A stretch of DNA of 64,000 nucleotides from Micromussa lordhowensis (GCA_964020085.1 OZ026606.1:13031797-13095796); one strand, 5' to 3'; positions 35,501 through 46,046 are shown, numbered from the stretch's first letter. Translations and numbers: made by a program. The notes: a model not told the origin generated them from the sequence alone.

Positions 35501-38500
35501 CGCGAAGCGTCGAGGTAAATATCCACCGCTAGCCACCGACACTGAGGTGAATAGTTGTTTTAGTTTATACTAAAACACTGAGATAATAAACACCAAAAAC
35601 AAATTTATTTGGATGATTTCTTCACTCTTCATGGATGCAAACTGGACACCATTTTCTCTCGAGTGGCTTGGAGGTGAATAGCACAGGATATCCAGAGTAT
35701 GACGAGCCAATCAGCGCGCGCCATCAATGCTATCCACTGTTTTAGTATATACTAAAATGCTCTATATACTAATATCCCCCTGTATTACTTGTTTTAAGGA
35801 AGCCTTTTAATTGTAATATAATAATATTTTTAAAGGATCAATTGTGATCACCTAATACATGTCAGGTGGGATCTGAGATTCTGAGTCAACAAAATTAGCC
35901 ACAATTAGGAGCCGGCTCAACACACATAGTAAACTAATTGAGAGTGACACGTAAATTACCTTAAATTCATGGGAAAATGTCTTAGTTAAAGTAGCTTTAC
36001 TCGCTTATCAAATCCTAATGTGTTTACCTTGTCTGGGTTGCAGACTAACATAGTGTCTCTCATGGATGTGTCCCAGCACAAGCGGGCTGGTGTTGCCAAC
36101 AAGATGATCTGGATTGATGATTATGTCACAGTTTAGACTGCTGATTACACGAATAGGCGTTTTGTAGCTGTTTGCTGCGGCACGGAGAATCAAGTGATCG
36201 CCCCATGTGCCATCCTTTTCCATGCTTCTCAAGTAATCCGTCCAAGATGGGTATTCATGGACAAAGTTGAACAGATCTGTTCCATCGGGCTTTGAGCGAG
36301 AAAAGAATTTGAAGTTAATTGAATGGACTAAACGTAGCTGACAATATATGTCAATCCTCCAGGCTTATACTATAAGAGACGTTTTCAAGTTCTTGGCAAT
36401 AATTCTGTTTTTACATGGAATGGTTTGAGAGGTCTATGAAATTATGTCAACAAATAGTTTACTAAGGTAACATCCCTTGATTGGGCTAGGGACACAAAGC
36501 TCCTACTCAGACTAAAGCTTTTGCTGGTTATTTGGCCCGGTAATAACTATGACTACCTACTAGAGGAAAGACTATGGGATTGAAATTTCATTATCATAAA
36601 TTACTCAAAGAGATTTCAGAGCTCTATTTTCCCAGTCTTGTACAAAGCACACCTTCATTCACATCAGAAGCTCCCTGTGGACCATTAACTTACCAGTTTA
36701 GGGGAGTTCCCAAGGCATTCCACTAACGTTTTCCGCAGTTCTGTTTCTGAAATTTGGATTCCTTTCACACTTTGCAGCTGCTCTGACAGTGCGTAGAACA
36801 TGCAATTTCCAGATCCTTGGTTGTCACAAATGCTGAATCCCTTGTCTGAAGCAATCTTTTGTAAATCTTCCAACAGGCCAGTTTTCTTGTGGAACTTAAC
36901 TGGATCACAATGCATTCGTTGCAGATCGTGAAAAATGCTGTTAGCTGGAAGCAAAAGCAATATCTGCAGTTATAACTAATTCTAATTGGGTAGCTAAGCA
37001 ATAGATCATGCATTGCTCTTCTTTACATAATTTGTATTTCTACACAGATGGTCAAAAATTGAACTAAAAGTGAAAATCGGAAATTATACGACATTGCAAA
37101 AAACTTTAGATGACCACACAACTGTTCAAGCTTAAAACCATATTTGATGTCATGTTTAGATTAGAGTCCATCCATTTCGCTAGTACAACAGTTTAATTAG
37201 TTCAGTTTAGAACATTTCGCATGTACACGGAATGATAGAAAAGCGAAATGAAACAAAATACAACAAACATGGCCTGACTAGTGCCAGGTCCCTAACCAGA
37301 GTACACTAGTGCCAGGCAGGCCTGACTAATATTTAACAACTATTCACCAAAGTGGAGGTGCCTAGCGGTGGGTATATACTGAGCCGCGAAGCGTCGAGGT
37401 AAATATCCACCGCTAGCCACCGACACTGAGGTGAATAGTTGTTTTAGTTTATACTAAAACACTGAGATAATAAACACCAAAAACAAATTTATTTGGATGA
37501 TTTCTTCACTCTTCATGGATGCAAACTGGACACCATTTTCTCTCGAGTGGCTCGGAGGTGAATAGCACAGGATATCCAGAGTATGACGAGCCAATCAGCG
37601 CGCGCCATCAATGCTATCCACTGTTTTAGTATATACTAAAATGCTCTATATAATAATATCCCCCTGTATTACTTGTTTTAAGGAAGCCTTTTAATTGTAA
37701 TATAATAATATTTTTAAAGGATCAATTGTGATCACCTAATACATGTCAGGTGGGATCTGAGATTCTGAGTCAACAAAATTAGCCACAATTAGGAGCCGGC
37801 TCAACACACATAGTAAACTAATTGAGAGTGACACGTAAATTACCTTAAATTCATGGGAAAATGTCTTAGTTAAAGTAGCTTTACTCGCTTATCAAATCCT
37901 AATGTGTTTACCTTGTCTGGGTTGCAGACTAACATAGTGTCTCTCATGGATGTGTCCCAGCACAAGCGGGCTGGTGTTGCCAACAAGATGATCTGGATTG
38001 ATGATTATGTCACAGTTTAGACTGCTGATTACACGAATAGGCGTTTTGTAGCTGTTTGCTGCGGCACGGAGAATCAAGTGATCGCCCCATGTGCCATCCT
38101 TTTCCATGCTTCTCAAGTAATCCATCCAAGATGGATATCCATGGACAAAGTTGAACAGATCTGTTCCATCGGGCTTTGAGCGAGAAAAGAATTTGAAGTT
38201 AATTGAATGGACTAAACGTAGCTGACAATATATGTCAATCGTCCAGGCTTATACTATAAGAGACGTTTTCAAGTTCTTGGCAATAATTCTGTTTTTACAT
38301 GGAATGGTTTGAGAGGTCTATGAAATTATGTCAACAAATAGTTTACTAAGGTAACATCCCTTGATTGGGCCAGGGACACAAAGCTCCTACTCAGACTAAA
38401 GCTTTTGCTGGTTATTTGGCCCGGTAATAACTATGACTACCTACTAGAGGAAAGACTATGGGATTGAAATTTCATTATCATAAATTACTCGAAGATATTT

Positions 38501-41500
38501 CAGAGCTCTATTTTCCCAGCCTTGTACAAAGCACACCTTCATTCACATCAGAAGCTCCCTGTGGACCATTAACTTACCAGTTTAGGGGAGTTCCCAAGGC
38601 ATTCCACTAACGTTTTCCGCAGTTCTGTGTCTGAAATTTGGATTCCTTTCACACTTTGCAGCTGCTCTGACAGTGCGTAGAACATGCAATTTCCAGATCC
38701 TGGGTTGTCACAAATGCTGAATCCCTTGTCTGAAGCAATCTTTTCTAAATCTTCCAACAGGCCAGTTTTCTTGTGGAACTTATCTGGATCACAATGCATT
38801 CGTTGCAGATTGTGAAAAATGCTCTTAGCTGGAAGCAAAAGCAATATCTGCAGTTATTACTAATTCTAATTGGGTAGCTACATTTGTAAGCAATAGATCA
38901 TGCGTTCCTCTTCTTTACATAATTTGTATTTCTACACAGATGGTCAAAAATTGAACTAAAAGTGAAAATCGGAAATTATACGAAATTGCAAAAAACTTTA
39001 GATGACCATGACTGCAGATGGTCAAAAATTGAACTAAAAGTGAAAATCGGAAATTATACGAAATTGCAAAAAACTTTAGATGACCACATGACTGTTCAAG
39101 CTTAAAACCATATTTGATGTCATGTTTAGATTAGAGTCCATCCATTTTGCTAGTAAAACAGTTTAATTTGTTCAGTTTAGAACATTTCGCATGTACACGG
39201 AATGATAGAAAAGCGAAATGAAACGAAATACAACAAACATGGCCTGACTAGTGCAAGGTCCCTAACCAGAGTACACTAGCTCCAGGCAGGCCTGACTAAT
39301 ATTTAATAACTATTCACCGAAGTGGAGGTGGCTAGCGGTGCATATTTACCAAGCCCCGAAGCGTCAAGGTAAATATCTACCGCTAGCCACCGACACTGAG
39401 GTGAATAGTTGTTTTAGTTTATACTAAAACACTGAGATAATAAACACCAAAAACAAATTAATTTGGATGATTTCTTCACTTTTCATGGATGCAAACTGGA
39501 CACCATTTTCTCTCGAGTTGCTCGGAGGTAAATAGCACAGGATATCCAGAGTTTGACGAGCCAATCAGCGCGTGCCATCAATGCTATCCACTGTTTTAGT
39601 ATATACTAATATGTTCTATCTCCCACCAAGTTTCTAGTAACAATGTATACATGGGGGCAGTAAAGACTGATGTAATAAAAAAACGAATCAAGTGTCAATG
39701 AGTTTGTTAAATTGTTCAGAGTTCCAGAAGGCCCTTTTTGTTGTGGTCCACGAGTCTTTGCAAGGCTAAGGGGGGCGTCTTTTTTCGGGGCTTGGTTGTG
39801 GGAGGGGTCTTAGGGGATGCAGCTGGGTTGGTGTGTTCTGTAAACCTCTCTGCAGCCAGGCAATATGGGTATGAAGTCCTTGATTGGTAGTCTAAATACG
39901 CACTGTGCTGGAGACGGTTTTGTGTTGGGGTCAGGGGTGTTTCAATATTGGAGTATGGTGCGCTGTGGGGAGTCTGTGTCGAGAGTGCCATGGGCATCGG
40001 TGTTGTCGGTAATTAGCCATTTCACGTTCTTCACACCAACGTCTGCGCAGAGGTTGAAGTGCGGGGTGAAGGGGGCATGACTATGCAGTCCTTGTAAAGG
40101 ATAACACCATCAACGGTGTAGAGGTGTTCCTGGAACTGGTGGTAAACTTGGAGGGCCTGTGGGAGCTCAAGTTGGAATTTGGGGAAGCCAGACTTGATAA
40201 AAGAGATCAGCTGGATCATGTCCTTGTCACATGTGGTTGCAGGTTGGACTCTGTCCCATGTGATGGCCATGGTATGTGGTGTTGAGGAAGCCAAGGACGC
40301 CAGATGATCATCAAGGTGGGAGCTTGGTGGAGGGTGTGCATGGCAAATGCCAGTCATGAAAGAGGGGTTGGGAGAGGGTGGGTCAGCCGGAATGCCTGTG
40401 CATGCCACATCATCAGGTAGAATCATCACATCCGCTGGGCCAGTGGGGTGGCGAGAGATCATCAGCAACTTTATGTCGCATTCCAGGAATGTCAATCATG
40501 CAGAACGTAGGGTTTTCTCTTTAAGGTTGTTGAGGTGAGCATTGGAAATTTCATCAAGGGAACGATCACCAAATATCTTGAGTAAATATGTTGAGGGCCT
40601 TCGCCACTGCAAGAGCCTCTCCCACTACTGAGGTGTATTTTGCTTCAGCGGCATGGGTGAAACAGCCTCCAATGAGGGTTATCTTCCAACCTGTGTGACA
40701 ACACAATGATTCATTGGATGGACATTGGCAGTCTTTTTGGAAGAGCCAGTACCATATGCCATCTTTGGCCAGTCGGTGGCCAGGCAGGTTGAGTTGGATT
40801 TATTAAAGATGTGCACACCCTCTTCAATATCTCTAATGATGGTAGCTTTGGATTCCTGAAAGAGCTTGTTGAGCTCATTGTTCCAAGGGTGTGCCCGGCT
40901 TAGAAACTACCGGAATGGCAACATGTGCTTGGTGGCAGCAAAGGCATACGAGACTTGATTGATGAGGCCAAACCAGGATCTACCATCGGTAATGTTTGTT
41001 GGGGTTGGGAAATCGAAGATGGCATCCAAGGTACTTCTTGCATGGTGAAACATTTTGAGGGGTAATTTCAAATCCTGCAAAGTAAACAGTGTCAACTCCA
41101 AAGGCGAACTTGTCCGGGTTAAGGACGATGATGTGCTGGCCGCATAGATCTAGTCAATTTACTGTTTGATGGAATCTTGCAGTGAGGTTATCTGACCAAA
41201 GGAGGTGCATCATCAATGCACTCTGTTTTGTTGGGGACATGAGAGACAATCTCATGAAAACGTCACAAATAGCCATTACCAGATGCTATGTAGCCTTGCA
41301 GTGCAGTTTTGTACCAATATCTCCCACAAGGGGAGATGAAGGTGGTAAGGTGGCAGTCATCTGGGTGCAGGGGGACACTGTGGTATCCATTCCAGCAGTC
41401 AAAGACTGTCTTGTTTGTGTTGCTGGGCAAGAAGCGTGCTTGGTGGAAAGGGCTCTGTGTGTGGTGGGTTTCACGTGTGGCATGCCAGTTGAGTGCCTGA

Positions 41501-44500
41501 AAATCCACCGTGCAGCGGTGTTGACCATTCTTTTTGGCACAGATGACCATGCGGTGACACCTTGTGACAGGCTCTCCTACTGGGACTGGTTCGAGGCCAG
41601 CCTTTACACTGCAGTGGGGTCAACCATAAGCTTTGTTGCAGCACCCTTCGTCAATGGTAGTGGTTGGTGCTTACGTCAGCACGCTGGTGACGTACACAAT
41701 TTGCCAGGTTCCAGGGGCTGTCCAGATTTAGAGCAGCCAGAGAACTGTAAGATGACTGCCCCCAGGATTTTGATGCCATAGTTGCTGGCTGCATGTATAC
41801 GCATGGTGACTGGGATCAGATCATCCTCAAATAAGCCAAGGCGACGGATTAGCATCATACTTACCAAGCAGCTCTGACAGCAGGTGTCAGCCATTGCAGT
41901 GATGTTGGTCATTACTGGCTTGGATTTGACCACTTTGAATTTCAAGGATGCATAATCATTTGGGTGGACCGTGGCAGTGAGGGTGAAAAAGGGCTGAGTT
42001 TGGGATAGCTGTTAAACCTAGCAGTCACTGAGGTGGTGGTAAAGAACTGCATGGTGGCACCTTCAACCTCACTGGTGGCACTTTTTGGGGGCTCATCGTG
42101 CTGGGATGGCGCTCTTCCTTTGCCGCGACAGATGGCCTCATAATGGTTAGCCCATTTGAAGTGTGCACATGTTGTGCAATAGGCAGGACACACACTCTTT
42201 CTAACCCTGGATGGGGCATTCTTGCCATAGCCTTGCTTGCCATAATAATTACACGAGCCAGTTTTCCATCGATCCTTGATTTCATCCTGCTTAGTGCGGC
42301 GGTATAGACTGCGGGCAGCGTCTAATTTCTGTGATTGTTGGAGATGCCATACTGACCGTTTCCTGGCCTCTTCTGCTTCAACAAATTGTAACACCGCCTC
42401 AAGGGACATGCCTTGGTTTTTGTCTCCAAGTAGGTCTAGCTTGATTTTGCTGTCGGCGAGGCCACGTATCAACAAGAACGTTCCTAGTGTAGTTTACTTC
42501 GCCATTGCAGCCGGGTACGTAGTGGAGAATGTGCAAACACCAGCCTGACTGCGCAAAAGGGCGTAAAAACTACGTATTAGCTTGTCTCAGTCCTGGCACA
42601 TCTGGTGGAGTTGTACTCGAGCTACCATGGTGTTCTCTTTTCTGACGGCAAGTTTATGAATGGCGGCTATCACCTCGGCGATGGGTTTGTCAACCAGCAA
42701 ACCGCCGGCGCTGCAAGTAAGGTCCTTTTGTAATTGTTCGGTGCAGCACTCGAGCAGCCGCATTACTCGGTCGTTCCCAGTGACTTTGGTCGCTTCTACA
42801 TAATCATTCTAGCGTGAGAGAAAGTAGGGCCATCCTTCACTTAACTCTGTGGCAGAGACTGATGGGCGTCGGACCTTTTCTACTTCTAGGATGTGGTGCA
42901 GCAGCAACTGCAGTGTGAGTGCCGCTCGAATGGACCAAGATTAGAACAGCGGCGAGGGCATCCTCACCGTCAGCCGTTTTGTACTCACAATCAGGAAATG
43001 GGCATCTATGATTTGGCATTGTTGTTGTACAGGAGTGGGTCTGGGAAAGCTGAGCTTTTCTATCATAGATAAGAATCCATCCATTTTGCTAGTACAACAG
43101 TTTAATTAGTTCAGCTCAGAACAGTTCACTTGTACACGGAATGATAGAAAAGCGAAATAAAACGAAATACAAATGTGGCCAGACTAGTTCCAGGTCCCTA
43201 AATTAAGTACACTAGTGCTAGGCAGTGCCTGACTGATTATGCTCTAATATTGAATTCCTCTTCACGTTTCCCTTTTCTGGTCAGAGCTGTTAATTTGCCA
43301 CAAATGTATAATGAGGGTACAGCACAAATGTAATAAAAATCACAATTGCAATAAAAGAACAAGGGCCACAAACGCAATCAGGTAATAAGAGACAGGCACA
43401 AAATTATTACACTGCAGGTGACATGAATGGTATTTGTAGGAACAAATAAATAACAAAGTTTGAAAAGTTAGCGATGTTAATTACATACATTCATTCTATT
43501 CTTTTATTCCCGAATTCGTTTTGTTAGTTCTTAGCTAATTTTCATCATTTAATGACTATCAGAAAGTAAGCTTGATATAAGAGGTTTATCAGATTTGAAT
43601 TTGCTTTATTAGTGTTCAGAGCTGCAGGTACCTGTCTGTTCTCCAGTCATCATCTGAGTAACCTGGGTAGTAGATGAAACAGACAATCCTTCTTCTCCCT
43701 GACTTGATCTCTGACGATCTACAGAACATGAGAAAATATGCACAGTTTTGGTTATCTCACATTGTTTATTCATGTATGACCAGAAAGTATCCATAAATCC
43801 AATGAGAATTTGCACTACATGTTGTACCTGATATTTTCTGTTATTTTTTTGGCCAGGATATGTTCTACATACACCACATCCCAAGCAGGACTCGATATGT
43901 TATGGGGAAAAGCAAAAAAATCTGAAAGTTTAAGGCAGCTCAAGACTGATAAACTAAAAATACAGTTCAACATGCACATATTTTTTAAAAATTAAATGCC
44001 AGTATACTTCTCAAGCTTTTCACTCCAAAAACAACTCAGGGATAACAAATTTAGCTATAAATCTACAAAGTTCTGCTGCAAAGTTACCACCAAAATGCAT
44101 ACCCTGGTTAACGATGTTTACCATCTTCTTAACAAGATCTTCACGTTGTTTGGCCCAGCTGTATTTCTTCTTATAGGAAGAACGTAACAGTTCAGCCTCT
44201 TGGAGTCTTGTTTGTCTATCTTTATTCCAGACTTTCTTGATGGCTTCAGCCCATATCAGAGGATCCTCGGAATCAATCACACATGCTGAACCAAATGGTA
44301 CTTTACATAGGGCTTCTCCAAATCCTGAGTTCTTGCTTACAAGTACAGGGAGACCAGCTGATAATGCCTCTAGACCTGTCAAGCCAAATCCTTCTGTTCT
44401 GGAAGGCATCAGTACTAGATCTACTTCGCAGAATAATCGTTTCAAATCCTCTCTACTTTGTAGGAAGCTTCTCACTGTCAGGCGGTGAGCAGGAAGACCA

Positions 44501-45306
44501 CACTCAAGCAGACGCTTTGCTATGTCCTCATGCTTTCCTTCAGGGGCACCAACAAAAACAAGATGAGTATCATTCAATTTAGCGACTGCTTTGCCAGCAA
44601 CATCAAAACCTTTTAATCGAAAATCTTCAGCATCTCCACGGCCAAACACTAAAATGCGGCATCGTTCTCTCTCTTCAGCAGCATGTTCAATGTTCCCAAA
44701 TTCATCAAAGACACCAGGGGTGATGTCAAGAATGGTTTCATCTTTCTTACACCAGCGAAGGTATCCGCGAAAAACCTCGCACAACTTTGGCCCAACTCCT
44801 ACAACGAAGTCAGCCTTTTCACAAAGTTCCACTTCTACTTTGTGCTTCTTCTCGCCCGTTGAAATCGGATTTTGGTAGGACTTGTACATCCCCAGTTCTT
44901 CTGGGTCTGTGTGGACAACTTGAATCCACTTACATTTGCGAGACTCCCTTATTACCTGTGCTTGGCGACCAAGCTTCACCCCATGACCAACGATGACATC
45001 AATTTGCAAATGATCTGGCGGAAAGCTAAGCCATTCTAGTTCATCGTACCCAGTCAGTCTTGTTGCCTCGACAATTTCAATGTGGTGACTAAGGGCTGTT
45101 CTCTTGTCCTCTTCGCTGCATTGTGGAACAAAGAACGAGATTTCCACCTCAGGACATTTAGCCAACTCTATGGCTAATTCTCTGCTTAAGGTGGAGAGTC
45201 CACCTTTAGTTGATCCCCATTCTGATGCTAGTATTGTTACTCCTAATTTGCAAGGGGAAGGATGTAGCTTGCCATGTTCTTGAGATTTCTGTGGACAAGA
45301 GATCAT
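27126..45306 (-). CDS. Multi-domain NLR gene: glycosyltransferase, 3x OTU, HEPN, NACHT, LRR (spliced model)
   Basis: Inferred ten-exon gene read right to left. Exons: 45306-44103 (coding part), 43718-43632, 38828-38578, 38173-37912, 36944-36694, 36289-36028, 35060-34810, 34383-34122, 32980-32330 and 29596-27126. Every exon border has a visible AG acceptor or GT donor. All module junctions are phase 1; only the intron inside each OTU domain is phase 0. The pieces sum to 5,952 nt, giving 1,983 aa plus stop. NLRs are cytosolic receptors that use NACHT ATPase oligomerisation and LRR sensing; coral NLRs with glycosyltransferase or HEPN domains are known. A three-OTU insertion is not one I can name. 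The start is the first in-frame ATG after an acceptor at 45331, so a 5' UTR exon or a further coding exon may lie upstream. Neighbouring separate genes remain possible, since the glycosyltransferase frame stays open to a stop at 44020. Confidence 0.62.
29667..31253 (-). mobile_element. Penelope-like element, 5' truncated, with inverted end
   Basis: Intron insertion between the NACHT and HEPN exons. The RT fragment (30952-30215) has the GVAMGSPL...LSNLFM motif and YRRYVDDTF catalytic box. A GIY-YIG endonuclease follows (30188-29850, VVYKFLCAGCSACYVGET). The 3' end (29700-29995) is repeated inverted at 30955-31253, the arrangement often found in Penelope-like elements. The 12-bp direct repeat ACTAAATTAAGG at 29655-29666 and 31254-31265 is a convincing target duplication. 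The element sits about 60 bp from the NACHT exon acceptor yet leaves it intact. Confidence 0.88.
31197..31225 (+). ncRNA. Hammerhead-like motif in the inverted Penelope end
   Basis: CTGAAGA, stem GACAGAA/TTCTGTC, GAAAC. The same motif is on the minus strand at 29755-29727, in the other end of the element. Confidence 0.35.
31266..32329. other. NLR intron between the HEPN exon and the Penelope element
   Basis: Contains the 31572 hammerhead-like motif and GC-rich, self-complementary GCGCGC words (31455-31560). A 72-codon plus-strand frame at 31239-31457 may be a transposon relic but is unidentified. Confidence 0.5.
31572..31595 (+). ncRNA. Hammerhead-ribozyme-like motif
   Basis: CTGAAGA followed by a GGGC-CAA-GCCC stem and GAAAC fits the C-U-G-A-N-G-A / GAAA core with one extra base before stem II. 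Such motifs occur at Penelope-like termini in metazoans. Helices I and III were not verified. Confidence 0.35.
32330..32980 (-). CDS. DZIP3-type HEPN domain exon
   Basis: A 651-nt exon (217 codons, phase 1 at both ends) between acceptor CTGTTATAG and donor GAGG|GTGAGT. The protein starts with NYGRLCQLLVIVGTGVLKE, then has LTSKHWGQLYP, EFDSTLLMVLLRTV, LTPPTAGWD and ends in a charged helical tail. This is the layout of the HEPN-like domain of DZIP3 and relatives, common beside NACHT domains in cnidarians. HEPN domains are all-helical and often RNases using an R-x4-6-H motif. Here the segment aligned to the usual YRNTVYGH reads FMNTVFSH (residues 124-131 of the open frame), so the expected Arg is Met. 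A non-catalytic, interaction-type role is therefore more likely. The frame stays open six codons past the donor to a TGA. Confidence 0.75.
32981..33670. other. NLR intron upstream of the HEPN exon
   Basis: No exon-like frame and no recognised repeat. Confidence 0.5.
34122..35060 (-). CDS. OTU cysteine-protease cassette C (exons 35060-34810 and 34383-34122)
   Basis: Third OTU copy, nearest the HEPN exon. The Cys codon is at 34918-34920 within DNPGSGNCMFYAL and the His codon at 34147-34149. Exon lengths and phases match A and B. The internal intron is about 22 bp longer than in B, mainly a small insertion near 34520. The phase-1 donor at 34122 joins in frame to the phase-1 acceptor of the HEPN exon at 32980. 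A 105-bp partial duplicate of the left edge of the unit lies at 33671-33775. Protease activity is inferred from conserved Cys and His only. Confidence 0.8.
35451..35559. mobile_element. MITE in OTU unit C
   Basis: Fold-back element with arms beginning AACAACTATTCACC and ending GGTGAATAGTTGTT. The arms continue inward with GGTGCCTAGCGGTG and CACCGCTAGCCACC. No ORF. The same insertion is present in units A and B, so it preceded the duplication. Confidence 0.75.
36028..36944 (-). CDS. OTU cysteine-protease cassette B (exons 36944-36694 and 36289-36028)
   Basis: Second copy of the two-exon OTU domain, offset 1,884 bp from cassette A. The Cys motif reads DNQGSGNCMFYAL (Cys codon 36802-36804), with a Pro-to-Gln change near the active site relative to copies A and C. 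The His codon is at 36053-36055 in the same RHYV context. The splice sites and phases are identical to A: 251-nt first exon, 262-nt second exon, phase 1 outside and phase 0 inside. Both frames are free of stops. The intron and flanking DNA are nearly identical to the other units, including a carried MITE, so the duplication is recent. Confidence 0.8.
37335..37443. mobile_element. MITE in OTU unit B
   Basis: Same fold-back element as in unit C, at the same position of the 1.9-kb unit and nearly identical in sequence. Confidence 0.75.
37912..38828 (-). CDS. OTU cysteine-protease cassette A (exons 38828-38578 and 38173-37912)
   Basis: Ovarian-tumour (OTU) family deubiquitinase domain split over two exons, 171 codons in all. 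Exon 1 carries the catalytic-Cys motif DNPGSGNCMFYAL (Cys codon at 38686-38688). Exon 2 carries WGDHLILRAAANSY and the catalytic His in HERHYVSL (His codon at 37937-37939). The acceptor TTGCTTCCAG is in phase 1, the internal junction CTG|GTAAGT to CTCAAAG|CCC is phase 0, and the final donor CAAG|GTAAAC is phase 1. The pair can therefore be duplicated without breaking frame. OTU enzymes cleave ubiquitin chains; the Cys and His seen here suggest activity. This copy differs from the other two at a few residues. A local 78-bp tandem duplication sits in its upstream intron (from 38938). Confidence 0.8.
39305..39423. mobile_element. MITE in OTU unit A
   Basis: Same element in the third unit. Several substitutions in its left arm and loop (AATAACTATTCACC, CATATTTACC) show that unit A diverged slightly earlier than B and C. 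Confidence 0.7.
39700..43060 (-). mobile_element. Decayed Ty3/gypsy retroelement in an NLR intron
   Basis: Minus-strand fragments in gag-pol order from high to low coordinates. A Gag start (43019, MPNHRCPFPDCEYKTADGED) is followed by Gag with a broken zinc knuckle (42475-41942). Next come a protease (41945-41676, ADTCCQSCL in place of the usual D-T/S-G triad), RT (41550-41263, CTVDFQALN and VFDCWNGYHSVPL), RT/RNase H remnants (41101-40907), and the pre-integrase region (40495-40031). A proline-rich tail (39997-39716) follows directly; the integrase core seems deleted. Frames are broken many times and I see no LTRs. It is a dead insertion between the linker exon and OTU cassette A. Confidence 0.8.
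43075..43240. repeat. Remnant of a fourth OTU unit, without the MITE
   Basis: Matches the unit segment at 39133-39297, then continues into unique intron sequence at the point where the other three units carry the MITE. It looks like the outer edge of the array before MITE insertion, separated from cassette A by the Ty3/gypsy fragment. Confidence 0.7.
43632..43718 (-). CDS. Short linker exon of the NLR gene (29 codons)
   Basis: An 87-nt block bounded by a pyrimidine-rich acceptor TTTTCTCATGTTCTGTAG and a donor ACAG|GTACCT. It starts and ends in phase 1 in the open frame and encodes a polar Ser/Thr/Gln-rich stretch beginning RQRSSQGEEG. It has no recognisable domain; such exons usually encode flexible linkers. 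It lies 384 bp downstream of the glycosyltransferase exon and about 4.8 kb upstream of the first OTU exon. The splice signals and phase are seen directly; use in the mature transcript is inferred. Confidence 0.5.
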
Positions 45307-45331
45307 GGTCACATGCCCGGAGATCACACTC
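44020..45331 (-). CDS. Group 1 (GT4-type) glycosyltransferase exon
   Basis: GT-B-fold glycosyltransferase that would transfer a sugar from a nucleotide-sugar donor; acceptor unknown. Numbering from the frame opening at 45327, an N-terminal glycine-rich loop GSTKGGLST lies at residues 38-46, and the C-terminal donor-binding half has SRTEGFGLTGLEALSAG around 309-325, with the E-x7-E pair at E312 and E320. The ATG at 45304-45306 is the likely start; upstream, TTTCTTATTTCCTCGTAG is a good acceptor ending at 45332. A donor CAGG|GTATGC after base 44103 cuts in phase 1 just where the domain ends, matching the phase-1 acceptor at 43718. Without that splice the frame runs 26 codons on to a stop at 44020. 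No signal peptide is evident, so a cytosolic protein is likely. It could be a stand-alone gene, but the phase match favours being the N-terminal module of the NLR. Confidence 0.8.
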
Positions 45332-46046
45332 CTACGAGGAAATAAGAAACAGACTTATAAAAATCATAAAGGTGTCGACGTTATAAACTTTGCCCATTTT
45401 AGCCTTAGCATCTGATTGGTTCAGCCACTTAGCATTAAGGATGTTTGCACCCATTGTTACTGTGCATCCTTTCAGCGTACGAAAGCCATGTCGCATCATC
45501 ACACAACCTCATACAGTACATCAAGCCCACACTAACAAAGAAATATAAGCAAGTATAGGGTTTGGCACTGGGTGTGCTAACTTTGCCTGAAATTTACTCT
45601 CTTTGATGCTCGGTAACCCCCATTTTCTTTTCGCACATCAATTCCTTTCCCGCTTTTATCCATGTTAACAAAAAACAGGAAACATCTATTCGAGAAAAGT
45701 CACAAATACTTCACTCTTTCTGTTCTAGTATGAGCGATGTTTTCTTCGAATGTGGACAGGAAAGGCTAAGATTTGTTCTTTTTCTGGGCCGGGATTATAC
45801 CTCAAGGAATGGCATCAGCACCAAAAGATTACATACTGTAATGATTTGATTCAGTGCCCTCCTTCCAATAAGCGCCCCCTTCGTATGTGTTTATTAATAA
45901 GTGACCCTATTCTAATAAGTGCCCACATTCTTATAGTATAATATTATGCTAGAGTATTTTCATTGGAGATGCACCTGCTGGAATGCCGCATTACAAAAAC
46001 AGTGGTCATGCTTCGTCTGTGTTTCTTAACTATAGTGCCCTCCCTT
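45332..46046. other. Region upstream of the first recognised NLR exon
   Basis: Begins with the intron whose acceptor is at 45332. A 5' UTR exon should lie somewhere upstream; none can be placed by eye, and no convincing TATA box is seen. Confidence 0.4.

Larger units (their letters stand above)
33671..39610 (-). repeat. Tandem duplication of ~1.9-kb OTU units
   Basis: Three direct units start with the same CCCCTGTATT...TTGTTTTAAGG sequence at 33874, 35777 and 37661, spaced 1,903 and 1,884 bp. Each contains OTU exon 2, OTU exon 1, intron and a fold-back MITE. A 105-bp partial copy of the left edge sits at 33671-33775. Identity is very high in introns as well as exons. Confidence 0.92.

Noticed and set aside
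41182..41781. 199-codon plus-strand frame
   Set aside because: Lies antisense to recognisable gypsy RT and protease fragments, which explain the sequence better.
44020..44102. Stop at 44020 as proof that the glycosyltransferase is a separate gene
   Set aside because: Not decisive: a phase-1 donor at 44103 at the domain edge matches the next acceptor. Kept as the main alternative to the one-gene model.
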